From positions 124,001 through 188,000 of the forward strand of contig NZ_JACHIG010000004.1 of NCBI RefSeq assembly GCF_014203095.1: a stretch of DNA of 64,000 bases, given 5' to 3'. Below the pieces are notes generated by a model. It had not been told where the DNA came from and did no database searches. It was given only the letters and a program-made list of their open reading frames with translations. Each line of letters opens with the position of its first letter. Within the stretch, counting starts at the first letter, position 1. Both the position numbers and the translations under genes were made by a program. The DNA comes from Prosthecobacter vanneervenii. Its GTDB lineage: Bacteria; Verrucomicrobiota; Verrucomicrobiia; Verrucomicrobiales; Verrucomicrobiaceae. Below, in pieces: positions 34,956-43,445 of this stretch.

Positions 34956-35111
34956 GCGAACAGCAGTCCACAGCCTCAGAATGCTTGCTGACGCAGCACC
35001 ATCATATGGGCCTGCTGGCCCGGCGTTTCATGCCCTGTCGTAGGATGGGTGTGGCGACAGCCCGCCCGTCCCTCAGCGGATGGCAAACATCACCACATAC
35101 CAGGCCGCCTA

Positions 35112-35431
35112 ATACCACTGGCAGTTGAAAACGAGTCTGTTCTCTTTTCGTCACTCAGCCCCTCTTTACGCCAACCCCAAAGGGGTTGCGTAATTGAGCC
35201 CAGGGTCAGCCGAGCCTCAGCGAGGCGACCCTGGGTCTGCAAGCCACCGGCTGGGAAGCAAACCCAAGACTTTCTACATCACACCGCGTTCACCAGCAGC
35301 GTCTGCCTTGCGCTCCGCCGCACATCGGCCCCCGCTTTCAGAACGCGCTTCAATACGACTCCGCCCCCCCAAGTATTCCGCAGCAAACTCTCCCTCTGAG
35401 ACAGACCCGTTTTCAACAGATGGCGGTATAA
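35112..35431 (+). mobile_element. Family B element with terminal inverted repeats, copy 2
   Basis: The ends are inverted: ATACCACTGGCAGTTGAAAA at the left against a reverse complement at the right (CGTTTTCAACAG followed by GGTAT). Inside are AACCCC-AAA-GGGGTT (35173-35187), a CCCAGGGTC...GACCCTGGG stem (35199-35235) and GCAAACCCA. Length is about 320 bases with no transposase. It fills most of the gap between pdhC and the HTTM gene; 34956-35111 shows nothing else. Confidence 0.7.
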
Positions 35432-35443
35432 GGCCATCCGCAC

Positions 35444-36349
35444 CTATCCCCTGCGCCCCAGCTTCCGCTCCAGCCAGTCCATGTCCTCCTTTTGCAGAAA
35501 GCTCAGATACAGCGTCATCATCGAAAGGAAAAACAGCATCAAATTGTACGCCATCAGGGAGATCCCCGCATGCAGCAGAAACCCCGCCGCAAAGCCCCAC
35601 CACCGCCAGCGCCGCACCACCAGCAGCACCGGTATCGCCAGCTCCACCAGCAGCACCAGGTAGGTCACCCCTTTCAGCAGCGTGCCGTAGTTCAGCACCC
35701 ACAGCCCCGGCCAGCGCGCATTGTGGGACAGCAGGAAAAAGCTCATGAAATCCCCGCCCATCCAGTACTCATCCCCCAGCCTCGCCAGCACGGCATGGAT
35801 GTAGATCGTGGCCAGCTGCACCTGCATCAGCGTCAGGCCGTAGCGTAGTGGCGGCGGCGCTGAGGCCGCCTTTTTCCGCGCCTCACGCGACTGCAGGCAC
35901 CAGCACGCAGGCATGGGGGACACCAGCACCAGAAAGGCCGTGCAGCGCAGCACCTCGTCCCAGCCCACCAGCACCAGCGGCGCTCGCATCGCGTAGGAAA
36001 ACTGCCACACATACACCACCGCCGCCGCCGCCCGCGGCCACACCCCCAGCATCAGCGCCACCATCGCAGCACCGCTGAAGAGCATGTACGTGCTCACTGC
36101 GCTCAGGTCCGTGCAGAAATAAAACACCGACCTGTAAAACCCCACCGTAAACTTCCGCACCGTCTCGTGGTCCACCATCCCGGCATCGGTAAAAAAGATC
36201 TCCCGGTCAGGCCAGATCTGCATCAGGTTCAGCAGCGCCACAAACGCAAAGCCGATCCGCACCGCCGCATACACACGCGCATCCGCCGGCGCTAGAAACA
36301 GGCCCTTCAGCCGCTCAGAGAGGTTCTGGGTTGGGGTTGCCTGCGTCAT
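35444..36349 (-). CDS. HTTM-domain membrane protein
   Basis: The protein has 301 residues with about seven hydrophobic helices. ARVYAAVRIGFAFVALLNLM, VGWDEVLRCTAFLVLVSPMP, MQVQLATIYIHAVLARLGDE and YWMGGDFM mark an HTTM (vitamin K-dependent gamma-carboxylase-like) protein. In bacteria its role is unknown. The gene start overlaps the upstream gene stop by four bases, so the pair forms an operon. It is an inner membrane protein. Confidence 0.85.
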   Translation of the reverse strand: MTQATPTQNLSERLKGLFLAPADARVYAAVRIGFAFVALLNLMQIWPDREIFFTDAGMVDHETVRKFTVGFYRSVFYFCTDLSAVSTYMLFSGAAMVALMLGVWPRAAAAVVYVWQFSYAMRAPLVLVGWDEVLRCTAFLVLVSPMPACWCLQSREARKKAASAPPPLRYGLTLMQVQLATIYIHAVLARLGDEYWMGGDFMSFFLLSHNARWPGLWVLNYGTLLKGVTYLVLLVELAIPVLLVVRRWRWWGFAAGFLLHAGISLMAYNLMLFFLSMMTLYLSFLQKEDMDWLERKLGRRG

Positions 36350-36918
36350 GGGTTCGAGGGAGCCGGGGTGTTTTTGGAGACCAGTGCCTTCAGCTCAAAC
36401 GGCCCCAGCACAGACGGCTTCTCCACCGCGATCTCCTTCAGCGACCGCACCCCCACCAGGCTGCGTGTATAGGCCGGGATCACCTCCAGCGTCACCTTCG
36501 CTCGCGGGGTGTAGCGTCCGGATCTCAGCAGTGCCTCCGCCGCACGGTGCATATATGCCTCACGGAAGACCCCGCGTGTCGCGTTGAAGATCACGCTCAT
36601 CATCCAGTTGTTCAGCCTCACCTGGTCATGCTGGGAAAAGCGCCGCAGCCCCGGCAGCACCACGCCCTCCTCCCGTGCCCTGCGTCCCTCTTCCTGCACC
36701 ACCAGCCGTGCCTCCAGCCGGTTCATGTTGGGGATCGTCTCAAACATGTTCCACTCCTGATGGCACCGCGTCAGGCGCTCATACGCGTTAAAGGCCGGAG
36801 AGAGCGCTATCTTGTCCCGCCACGGCACAGGCAGCATGCCCAGCAGCAGAAATAGCAGATGTACCGTGGCCAGGGCCACGATCCATTTTTCTCGCCTGGT
36901 CAGTGAGGAGGTTCGCAT
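36346..36918 (-). CDS. Membrane-anchored partner of the HTTM protein
   Basis: The protein has 190 residues from ATG 36918. One helix (WIVALATVHLLFLLLGML) is followed by a periplasmic segment (RRFSQHDQVRLNNWMMSVIF). Its C-terminus overlaps the HTTM gene. Such a partner is often found beside bacterial HTTM genes. No function is known. The family A element ends 55 bases upstream and may contribute its promoter. Confidence 0.6.
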   Translation of the reverse strand: MRTSSLTRREKWIVALATVHLLFLLLGMLPVPWRDKIALSPAFNAYERLTRCHQEWNMFETIPNMNRLEARLVVQEEGRRAREEGVVLPGLRRFSQHDQVRLNNWMMSVIFNATRGVFREAYMHRAAEALLRSGRYTPRAKVTLEVIPAYTRSLVGVRSLKEIAVEKPSVLGPFELKALVSKNTPAPSNP

Positions 36919-36972
36919 GAAAGAAAGTGCCGCCAAAAAAGCAGCGGTATGCCTCATTCATCAAATGATTAG

Positions 36973-37135
36973 ACCTGTTCTCGAAAAGAATGTCCGATTG
37001 AACCGGCGAGCGCAGCGGCCCCAGTGGCAAGGCGGGAGAGCCGCCTGCTATTTGAAGATAACAGGCAAGCGACTAACGCAGCCAATGGGGCCGCTCCGCC
37101 GCCCGGGCAATGTGACAGGCTTTTCGAGAACAGGT
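36973..37135 (+). mobile_element. Family A miniature inverted-repeat element, copy 2
   Basis: All 163 bases align with 9711-9873, with four differences, in the same orientation. The ends are the intact ACCTGTTCTCGAAAAG and its complement, so this is the better-preserved copy. It lies in the 347-base non-coding gap 36919-37265 between the HTTM pair and the MmcQ gene; nothing else is seen there. Confidence 0.9.
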
Positions 37136-37265
37136 CTGGGGTGGTATTCCTCACTTACCCCTCGTTCATTCCGCATCGTTTGCGCAGCCATCGCTCAATT
37201 TTTGCGCGCCCGTGGCGGTCATCTGTCATTTGCACCGTACCCCATGCCCGGCCTATCGTTCCCGC

Positions 37266-37619
37266 ATGGAGCTCCCAGACGTCATTGCCCAGTGCCTCAG
37301 CCTCCCCGGCGCCGAGGAGACCCAGCCCTTCGGCCCCGAGGCCCTCGTCTATAAGGTCGCCGGCAAGATGTTCGCCGTCACCTCCCCCGATGACTTCCCT
37401 GCCCGCATCAATCTCAAGTGCGACCCCCAGCGCGCCATCGAGCTGCGCGATGAATACCAAGGCATCCTCCCCGGCTGGCACATGAACAAGAAACATTGGA
37501 ACACCGTCATGCTCGACGGCACCGTTCCCCCCTCCCTCATCCGCGATCTGGTAAAACACTCCTACCAGCTCGTGGTGGACGCCCTGCCCAAAAAAGCCCG
37601 CGAGACCCTCAAAAAGTAG
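37266..37619 (+). CDS. MmcQ/YjbR-family protein
   Basis: The protein has 117 residues. FGPEALVYKVAGKMFAV, ARINLKCDPQRAIELRDEYQ and HWNTVMLDGTVPPSLIRDLV with the KHSYQLV tail are diagnostic of the MmcQ/YjbR fold. The fold resembles a DNA-binding cyclin-like module but has no settled activity. It is a single gene, start ATG 37266. Confidence 0.88.
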   Translation: MELPDVIAQCLSLPGAEETQPFGPEALVYKVAGKMFAVTSPDDFPARINLKCDPQRAIELRDEYQGILPGWHMNKKHWNTVMLDGTVPPSLIRDLVKHSYQLVVDALPKKARETLKK

Positions 37620-37659
37620 CCCAGTAGCGCCGCAACTGGATCAAAGCGCTGGCAACCTG

Positions 37660-38046
37660 TCACCAGATCAGCGGGATGCCGTAAGAGGGAAACTCACTGT
37701 CTGAAGAAACAAGCTGGCAGTTATCGATCTGCGCCTGCGCGAGAATCACACGGTCAAAAGGGTCTTTGTGATGTTTGGGCAGCTCGCTGCTGGCCAAGAG
37801 GGCTTCTGCCGAAATAGGAAGCTCTACAAGCCCCCATCTGGCGACTTGGTTGCTCCACCATGTTCGTGGTGGCTCGGGAAGCGCCAGTTTGCCGATGCTA
37901 TGCTTCAGGGCAATCTCCCACAAGCTGGCGTGGCTGACGCAAAGAACCGCTGCTGGATCGTTGATGGCTTTTGTAGCATTCGCACTGAGCAGGTCCGGCT
38001 CACTGGTCAGCCAGATCAGAGCGCAGGTGTCCAGCAGCAGTTTCAC
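37660..38046 (-). CDS. PIN-domain toxin (VapC-like)
   Basis: The protein has 128 residues. The acidic metal ligands include Asp6 (LLLDTCALIW), Glu44 (SLWEIALKHS) and the Asp pair in DPFDRVILAQAQ. PIN toxins are RNases. It overlaps its antitoxin gene by four bases and lies downstream of it. Confidence 0.9.
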   Translation of the reverse strand: MKLLLDTCALIWLTSEPDLLSANATKAINDPAAVLCVSHASLWEIALKHSIGKLALPEPPRTWWSNQVARWGLVELPISAEALLASSELPKHHKDPFDRVILAQAQIDNCQLVSSDSEFPSYGIPLIW

Positions 38047-38285
38047 AGCAGCCCAAGCTCCTGCATGCCAGCTTCATCCAAAGCTTCAAAAGATTTGGAG
38101 TCCCAGCGAACAGGCGCTGAAGTGCGCTCACCAACACGGGGGCGCGATAGTGAAGGCGGCGATTTCACTGGCACAATACGAGCCACTGCCACGGCTCCCT
38201 GGCGCAGCAGCACCTCCTCGCCCATGGCCACCTGTTGCAGCAATTGGGAGAAGTGTGTCTCGGCGTAGTCGAGAGTCGCTTCCAT
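38043..38285 (-). CDS. Phd/YefM-type antitoxin
   Basis: The protein has 80 residues from ATG 38285 (MEATLDYAETHFSQLLQQVA). It has the Phd/YefM start, followed by GEEVLLRQGAVAVARIVPV and a variable tail. The four-base overlap with the PIN toxin identifies the pair. A longer reading frame to 38411 would run into xth and is rejected. Confidence 0.85.
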   Translation of the reverse strand: MEATLDYAETHFSQLLQQVAMGEEVLLRQGAVAVARIVPVKSPPSLSRPRVGERTSAPVRWDSKSFEALDEAGMQELGLL

Positions 38286-38347
38286 GGCAGGAATGTCGCG
38301 TTCCAAAATCAGTGCGTCAAGATGACAAAAGGGCGGTTTCAGAGCCC

Positions 38348-39103
38348 TCACCCCACCACCAGCTCCACCGGACAATGATCGCTCCCATGCACATCGTCCC
38401 GGATCGTGCATGACTTCAGCGCTGGCTTCAGCTTCTCAGACGCCAGCCAGTAGTCCAGCCGCCACCCGATGTTCTTCGCCCGCGCATCCGGTGTGCGTTG
38501 CGTCCACCACGTGTAGCGGCCGGGGCTCGGATCAAACTGACGAAACACGTCGAGAAATCCCGCCTCCAGGTGCTTCGTAAAGCTCGCGCGTTCCTCATCG
38601 CTGAAGCCCGGATTCATCCGGTTGCTCTTCGGATTCGCCAGATCAATCTCCTGATGCGCGCAGTTCAGGTCCCCGCAGGCGATCACCGGCTTCTTCTTCT
38701 CCAGCTTCTTCAGGTGCGCACGGTACGCATCATCCCACGACAGGCGGTAGTCCAGCCGCGCCAGTTCGGCCTGCGAGTTCGGCGTGTATACATTCACCAC
38801 ATAGAAATCCGGAAACTCCACCGTGATCAGCCGCCCCTCACGGTCATGCTCGTCGATGCCCAGGCCCAGCGTGCTCGTCTTGAACGGCACACGGCTCAGA
38901 ATCAGCGTTCCCGAGTACCCCTTCTTCTGCGCACTGTTCCACACCGCGCTGTACCCAGGGAACCATGCCAGGTCCACCTGCTCCTGCTGCGCCTTCGTCT
39001 CCTGCAGGCAGATCACATCCGCATCCCCTTCCAGCATGTATTCGCGAAGACCTTTGTTGAGGGAGGCACGGATGCCATTGACGTTCCAGGTGGTGAGTTT
39101 CAT
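38348..39103 (-). CDS. xth: Exodeoxyribonuclease III
   Basis: The protein has 251 residues. It has the MKLTTWNVNGIRA start, a LQETKAQ metal site, CGDLNCAH and the ending VHGSDHCPVELV with the catalytic Asp/His. It is an AP endonuclease/3'-exonuclease of base excision repair. Length is normal; start ATG 39103. Confidence 0.95.
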   Translation of the reverse strand: MKLTTWNVNGIRASLNKGLREYMLEGDADVICLQETKAQQEQVDLAWFPGYSAVWNSAQKKGYSGTLILSRVPFKTSTLGLGIDEHDREGRLITVEFPDFYVVNVYTPNSQAELARLDYRLSWDDAYRAHLKKLEKKKPVIACGDLNCAHQEIDLANPKSNRMNPGFSDEERASFTKHLEAGFLDVFRQFDPSPGRYTWWTQRTPDARAKNIGWRLDYWLASEKLKPALKSCTIRDDVHGSDHCPVELVVG

Positions 39104-39201
39104 TTGAAAAAGGAGGTATCAGATAGAAGCCGGAAACCGCACGCAGGAAAGGAGGGAATCAGACAAGCTTGCACACCTCGGCGCTTCGCGTTCACTCTCC
39201 C

Positions 39202-39837
39202 ATGAGCTTCGACCTCCTCGCCCCGCACTATCGCTGGATGGAGGCGCTCTGCGCAGCTGGCAGGCTCCAGCGCTGCCGCACCGCCCTTCTCCCATTCATT
39301 CAGCCTCCGCGGCGCGTCCTCATTTATGGGGAGGGAAACGGCCGCTTCCTCACCGAGCTCTGCCGCCGCTTTCCCGCCGCTGAGATCACGGTCGTGGAGG
39401 CCAGCTCCGTCATGATCTCACTCGCCCGCGCGCGCTTGCAGCGCGCAGGGCTCGCCGCCACACACGTGGACTTCATTCATGCCGATGCGCTCACCTGGCA
39501 GCCCCCTGCGGCCACGTATGACCTCATCGTCACCTGCTTCTTTCTCGACTGTTTCCGCGCAGACCAGCTCCAGCACCTCGTCCCTCTCATCGCCTCTGCC
39601 GCCACCGCAGATGCCCAGTGGCTCCTGGCCGACTTCCAGATCGCACCCTCAGGCCTGCGCCGTTTGTGCAGCCGCATCATCGTCGCCTTCTTGTATGCCT
39701 TCTTTCGGCGTGTCACAAAACTCGCCGCGCATGAACTGGTCGATGTTTCACCGCTGCTGACAGCCGCAGGCTTCACCCGCTGCGAGCGCAGCACCTTCGC
39801 GCTTGGCCTTTTGTACTGCGAGCGCTGGCAGCGCTGA
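39202..39837 (+). CDS. Class I SAM-dependent methyltransferase
   Basis: The protein has 211 residues from ATG 39202 (MSFDLLAPHYRWMEAL). The SAM motif is ILIYGEGNGRF-like (VLIYGEGNGRFLTEL), then VVEASSVM and the DLIVTCFFLDCF strand. The substrate is unknown. The AHELVDVSPLLTAAGF end resembles small lipid or quinone methyltransferases. Confidence 0.8.
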   Translation: MSFDLLAPHYRWMEALCAAGRLQRCRTALLPFIQPPRRVLIYGEGNGRFLTELCRRFPAAEITVVEASSVMISLARARLQRAGLAATHVDFIHADALTWQPPAATYDLIVTCFFLDCFRADQLQHLVPLIASAATADAQWLLADFQIAPSGLRRLCSRIIVAFLYAFFRRVTKLAAHELVDVSPLLTAAGFTRCERSTFALGLLYCERWQR

Positions 39838-39927
39838 GAGATTGCGTCTCAGGCTCGTCGCATAACTTGATCAATGGATGCCAATCCACGCGGATCATTG
39901 CAGGCGCATTCATGCTTTTATACTGGC

Positions 39928-40842
39928 ATGGACCTTAAACCACACTCCCAAAATCGGTGGTTGCTTGCGCTGGGTGTCAGCGCCATGGCAGCCGTGTCAT
40001 TTTCCACCGCCAGCGCAGGCACTGCCGCTCCGGCCAAAGCTCCCGTCGCAGATGTTTTTGACTGGAAGGAGAACACCATCTCCCCTGTCACAAACCCGAT
40101 CTACTTCGAAGATCCGGTCATCCGCTCCGAGATCCGCCCCATCTTCATCTACCACAACTTTGACAACCAGTTCGTGACAGGTCGTGGCAGTGCACGCGTC
40201 GGTGCCATCCAGTTCCGCTACGCCATCACCGACCGCCTGGCCTTCATCGCCACCGAAGACGGCTACATGAACATCAACGGCACGGGCGTGAAGGGGAACG
40301 GCTGGCTCGACCTCGCCGCTGGTTTCAAATATGCGCTCGTCAATGACGTGCAGAACCAGTTCATCCTCACCCCCGGCTTCACCTTCCAGCTTCCCACCGG
40401 AGACAACAAAGTCTTCAACGGACGCGGCAGCGGCCAGATCAATCCCTTCGTCTCCTTCGCCAAGGGCTTCGGCAACCTGCACTTCACTGGCAACGTTGGC
40501 GTGCTCATCCCGCTGCTGCGCCAGGAGCAGAATACCATGGCCCACTACAGCGCCATGGTGGACTACCACGTCAGCAACTGGTTCATCCCATTCGCCACCG
40601 CGAACTTCTGGACCTCGCTGAACAGCGCCTCCAACATCCCCGGCCTCCGCACCAATGGCTATGACGTCATCAACTTCGGTTCTGGCAATGCCACCGGCGT
40701 CACCCAGGGCATGCTCGGCATCGGTTTCCGTTCCAACATCCAGAAAAACCTTTCACTCGGTTTTGCCTATGAAATGGCTGTTGTGAAGCCCTACGGCCTC
40801 TCCAACACCCGTTTCACCATGGACATGTGCATCCGCTTCTGA
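39928..40842 (+). CDS. Outer membrane beta-barrel protein
   Basis: The protein has 304 residues from ATG 39928, with a signal peptide ending ASAG. The body alternates amphipathic strands (FITPGFTF-like segments) with short turns and ends in aromatic RFTMDMCIRF, consistent with a transporter-like outer membrane barrel. No specific family is recognised. A good terminator follows. Confidence 0.65.
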   Translation: MDLKPHSQNRWLLALGVSAMAAVSFSTASAGTAAPAKAPVADVFDWKENTISPVTNPIYFEDPVIRSEIRPIFIYHNFDNQFVTGRGSARVGAIQFRYAITDRLAFIATEDGYMNINGTGVKGNGWLDLAAGFKYALVNDVQNQFILTPGFTFQLPTGDNKVFNGRGSGQINPFVSFAKGFGNLHFTGNVGVLIPLLRQEQNTMAHYSAMVDYHVSNWFIPFATANFWTSLNSASNIPGLRTNGYDVINFGSGNATGVTQGMLGIGFRSNIQKNLSLGFAYEMAVVKPYGLSNTRFTMDMCIRF

Positions 40843-40886
40843 TCTTCGAATTTCTGTTAGGTTGAGTCAGAGGTTAAGTTGAGTCG

Positions 40887-40919
40887 CGCACGGGGACGCA
40901 AGTCCCCGTGCGTTTTTTT
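40887..40919 (+). terminator. Rho-independent terminator after the outer membrane protein
   Basis: CGCACGGGGAC and GTCCCCGTGCG arms (11 bases) close a four-base loop and are followed by seven T residues. Confidence 0.92.
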
Positions 40920-41004
40920 GTTTGCCCGTCGCTCGCGATTTCAGAGGGGTTCCCATACGGAGGACATCGCCCTCTCAACCACTGCTCCCGCCCCGTATCT
41001 GCGC

Positions 41005-41057
41005 CAGCATAGTGGTCCGCACAACGCGAAGCTAGCCGAAGGCAATCCTCTGTGCGG
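41005..41057 (+). repeat. Family C hairpin repeat, copy 3 (expanded loop)
   Basis: It starts CAGCATAGTGGTCCGCACA like the other copies and ends CTGTGCGGC. The loop is enlarged by about 20 bases containing AGCTAGCCGAAGG. It sits in the non-coding stretch 40920-41292, otherwise unremarkable. Confidence 0.8.
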
Positions 41058-41292
41058 CTCGCAAGCCCCCTGGCCCACGATCCACCACACCCCCTGTGCA
41101 GAACCCACCACTCCATACCTTTCGCTGCACCCACCCTCGGAAGATAGCCTCCCCGGCTTTCAGTAGAAGACAGCGCCTCCGGCCCGTCCTTTCCACCCAC
41201 GACTCCTCTTCGCCCACCCTCAGCCCCAGAATTTCAAGAACCAGCCTAAGTTGCCACGACTCCGCTTCGTTGCATCTTATCCCCATACAACC

Positions 41293-42333
41293 ATGACCCG
41301 CCACCCCCTTTCTCATGCTGCCGGCGCCCTCGCGCTGCTTCTCGCGCTCAACTCCTGCGGCAAGCAAGAGCAGCCCCCCGCCGCTTCGGCTCCTGCCGCA
41401 CCGGCCCCGGCTCCCGTGGCAGCCAAACCCGCCGCCCCAGCAGCGACGCCTGCACCGGCTCCTACGCCTGCCCCTGCTCCGGCCAAATCTCTGGAAGCCA
41501 TGTTCTCCTCTGCCCCCGTGGATCTCAATGGCTTCGGCAGCGACGAGCCTGTCCTCCGCGCCGATGAGCCCAAGCGCGGCGTCATCGTCATCAGCCCAAA
41601 GGACCTCAAGCACTCCACCCAGCAGCACTGGGACCAGTACGACTGCAACAGCTTCAACCCCAAGCGCTGGGGCCGCTACGAGGTCCGCGTCACCTACACC
41701 CTCCGAAACACCACCCTCGGCACCCAGTTCCGCTTCGCCCAGCAGCCGCTCAAAAAGACCCTCATGGCCACCAGCCAGCCCAAGTGCGCCATCTACGGCA
41801 CCGTCTATGTGGAAAAGCCCATGACCTACCCCTTCTCCATCTTCACCGCCGCCACCGGCACCGAGCCCGGCTTTGAAGTGCACGAGGTCGCCTTCGTCCC
41901 CGCTCCCGAAGGCCCCGCTCCCGTCCAGGCCGCCGATGGCAGCATCGTGCTCGAAGCCTCCAGCGCCACCACCTGGGCCGAAAACATGCGCTACGAGCCC
42001 AAGTCCGAAAAGAACTGCCTCGGCTTCTGGACCAGCGAGGACGACTTCGCCGAGTGGGATTTCGAAGTCACCAAGCCTGGTCGCTACAAAGTCACCGTCG
42101 TGCACGGCTGCGGCACCGGCAACGAAGGCAGCCAGGTGGCCGTCAAAGTCGGCGGCCAGGAGCTCAACTTCACCGTCAAAGACACCGGCGGCTTCCAGAA
42201 ATGGTCCGAAGAATCCGTGGGCGAGGTGGACATCAAGGCCCCCGGCAAGATGCGCCTCGTCATCGACCCCGTCTCCAAGGCCAAGAGCGCCGTCCTCGAT
42301 GTCAGCAAGGTCGTGCTCAAGCCCGTAAGCTGA
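41293..42333 (+). CDS. Lipoprotein with Ala/Pro linker and carbohydrate-binding-like domain
   Basis: The protein has 346 residues from ATG 41293. The signal ends in lipobox LALNSC, so it is lipidated. Residues about 25-65 are an Ala/Pro-rich linker. Two beta-rich repeats follow (WGRYEVRVTYTLRNTT and the later YKVTVVHGCGTGNEGSQVAV) like DUF5077-type ligand domains. It probably lies on the outer membrane facing the periplasm. It ends six bases before the DUF1801 gene. Confidence 0.75.
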   Translation: MTRHPLSHAAGALALLLALNSCGKQEQPPAASAPAAPAPAPVAAKPAAPAATPAPAPTPAPAPAKSLEAMFSSAPVDLNGFGSDEPVLRADEPKRGVIVISPKDLKHSTQQHWDQYDCNSFNPKRWGRYEVRVTYTLRNTTLGTQFRFAQQPLKKTLMATSQPKCAIYGTVYVEKPMTYPFSIFTAATGTEPGFEVHEVAFVPAPEGPAPVQAADGSIVLEASSATTWAENMRYEPKSEKNCLGFWTSEDDFAEWDFEVTKPGRYKVTVVHGCGTGNEGSQVAVKVGGQELNFTVKDTGGFQKWSEESVGEVDIKAPGKMRLVIDPVSKAKSAVLDVSKVVLKPVS

Positions 42334-42339
42334 GACCGC

Positions 42340-42951
42340 ATGGACGTAGCGCGCACCTCCACCCGCGACCCCGAGGCCTGGCTCGACCTCGCGCCGGACT
42401 TCTCTCAGCGCATGGTCCGGCAGGTGCGCACTTGGATTCAGCACTGGGAGCCCGACCTCACTGAATCCATGAAGTGGAACATGCTCTGCTTCAGCGGCCG
42501 GAAAAACATCTGCGCCCTCAGCGCCTGCCAGAAGCACCTCGGCATCACCTTCTTTCGCGGCACCGAGCTGCGGGGCATCACCGACCTCTTTGACGGCGGC
42601 GAGTCCAACACCAGCATCCAGACCATCCGCGTCACCAAGTTGGAGAAGCTCAACGTGAAGGCCCTTCAGCGCCTCGTTCACGCCGCTGTCGCGCTCGACT
42701 CCGACGAATCCTCCAAACCCCCGCCTCCAAAAAAGCGCGCCGAATGGCCCATGCCGCCCGCCCTCGCCAAGGCGCTCAAGCAAGACAAAGCCGCCGCCGC
42801 CGGCTTCGCGGCCATGAGCATCTCCTGCCAGCGCGAATACAAAGTCTGGATCAGCTCCGCCAAGCAGGAGGAAACCATCCAGCGCCGCCTCGCCGAAACC
42901 CTCCGCGCCCTCGCCTCCGGCAAAAAATGGGCCCAGCGCAAAGAGGCCTGA
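42340..42951 (+). CDS. DUF1801/YdeI-like protein
   Basis: The protein has 203 residues. The first half (LTESMKWNMLCFSGRKNICA, then GITFFRGTELRG) is DUF1801. The second half has FAAMSISCQREYKVWISSAK as in the YdeI/OmpD-associated family. Function is unknown. It starts six bases after the lipoprotein and is probably co-transcribed. Confidence 0.8.
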   Translation: MDVARTSTRDPEAWLDLAPDFSQRMVRQVRTWIQHWEPDLTESMKWNMLCFSGRKNICALSACQKHLGITFFRGTELRGITDLFDGGESNTSIQTIRVTKLEKLNVKALQRLVHAAVALDSDESSKPPPPKKRAEWPMPPALAKALKQDKAAAAGFAAMSISCQREYKVWISSAKQEETIQRRLAETLRALASGKKWAQRKEA

Positions 42952-43008
42952 TCCACCGGTCTAAACAATCACATAGCCAAACCAGCTCCAAGGGCTTCGC
43001 CAATGCGC

Positions 43009-43041
43009 CAGCATAGTGGTCCGCACAGTCCCCTGTGCGGC
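43009..43041 (+). repeat. Family C hairpin repeat, copy 4
   Basis: CAGCATAGTGGTCCGCACAG and CCCCTGTGCGGC match copies 1 and 2; the TTC end is replaced by AAA. It is in the non-coding stretch 42952-43445, which also holds the two repeats listed next. Confidence 0.9.
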
Positions 43042-43053
43042 AAACGCAGTTCT

Positions 43054-43104
43054 CCCTCTCCCCGTCGAGGACTGGTTTGGCCCAGCATGTCTTCGGGGAG
43101 AGGG
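43054..43104. repeat. CCCTCTCCCCG palindrome
   Basis: CCCTCTCCCCG at 43054 is inverted at 43094-43104 as CGGGGAGAGGG, with a 29-base loop. A very similar palindrome is found in many bacterial genomes as an intergenic repeat. Confidence 0.75.
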
Positions 43105-43163
43105 CTGGGGTGAGGGGGGCACCCCACGCTGGACAAGAAAGGGCGTTTCTTCACTCGGATTTC

Positions 43164-43436
43164 ATACCACAATCTATTGCAAACTGGTCTGTTCATTTTT
43201 CGCCACAAACGCTTCTATTCGCACCAACCCCAAAGGGGTTGTGTAATTGAGCCCAGGGTCAGCCGAGCCTCGGCGAGGCAGACCCTGGGTTGCTGCAGAT
43301 CATACAGAGAAGCAAACCCATCGCCTTCTTCACGCGCCCCGTTCACCAGCAGCGCCTGCCTTGCGCTCCGCTGCACGTTGGCCTCGCTGTCACAACGCGC
43401 TTCAAGACGACCAGCCTCTTTTTAAACAGATGAGGT
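43164..43436 (+). repeat. Family B element, copy 3
   Basis: It has the same order as 35112-35431: degenerate ends (ATACCACAATC with a right end ACAGATGAGGT), AACCCC-AAA-GGGGTT, a CCCAGGGTC...GACCCTGGG stem (43252-43289), GCAAACCCA, and CGTTCACCAGCAGCG. It sits 9 bases from the end of the FAD oxidoreductase gene. Confidence 0.65.
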
Positions 43437-43445
43437 GCCCCCCCC

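Noticed and set aside
38286-38411. Longer start of the Phd-like antitoxin
   Set aside because: It would overlap xth and adds residues unlike the family; MEATLDY is the usual start.
41032-42783. Minus-strand reading frame of 583 codons
   Set aside because: Glycine/alanine-rich shadow of the lipoprotein and DUF1801 genes; no start or family support.
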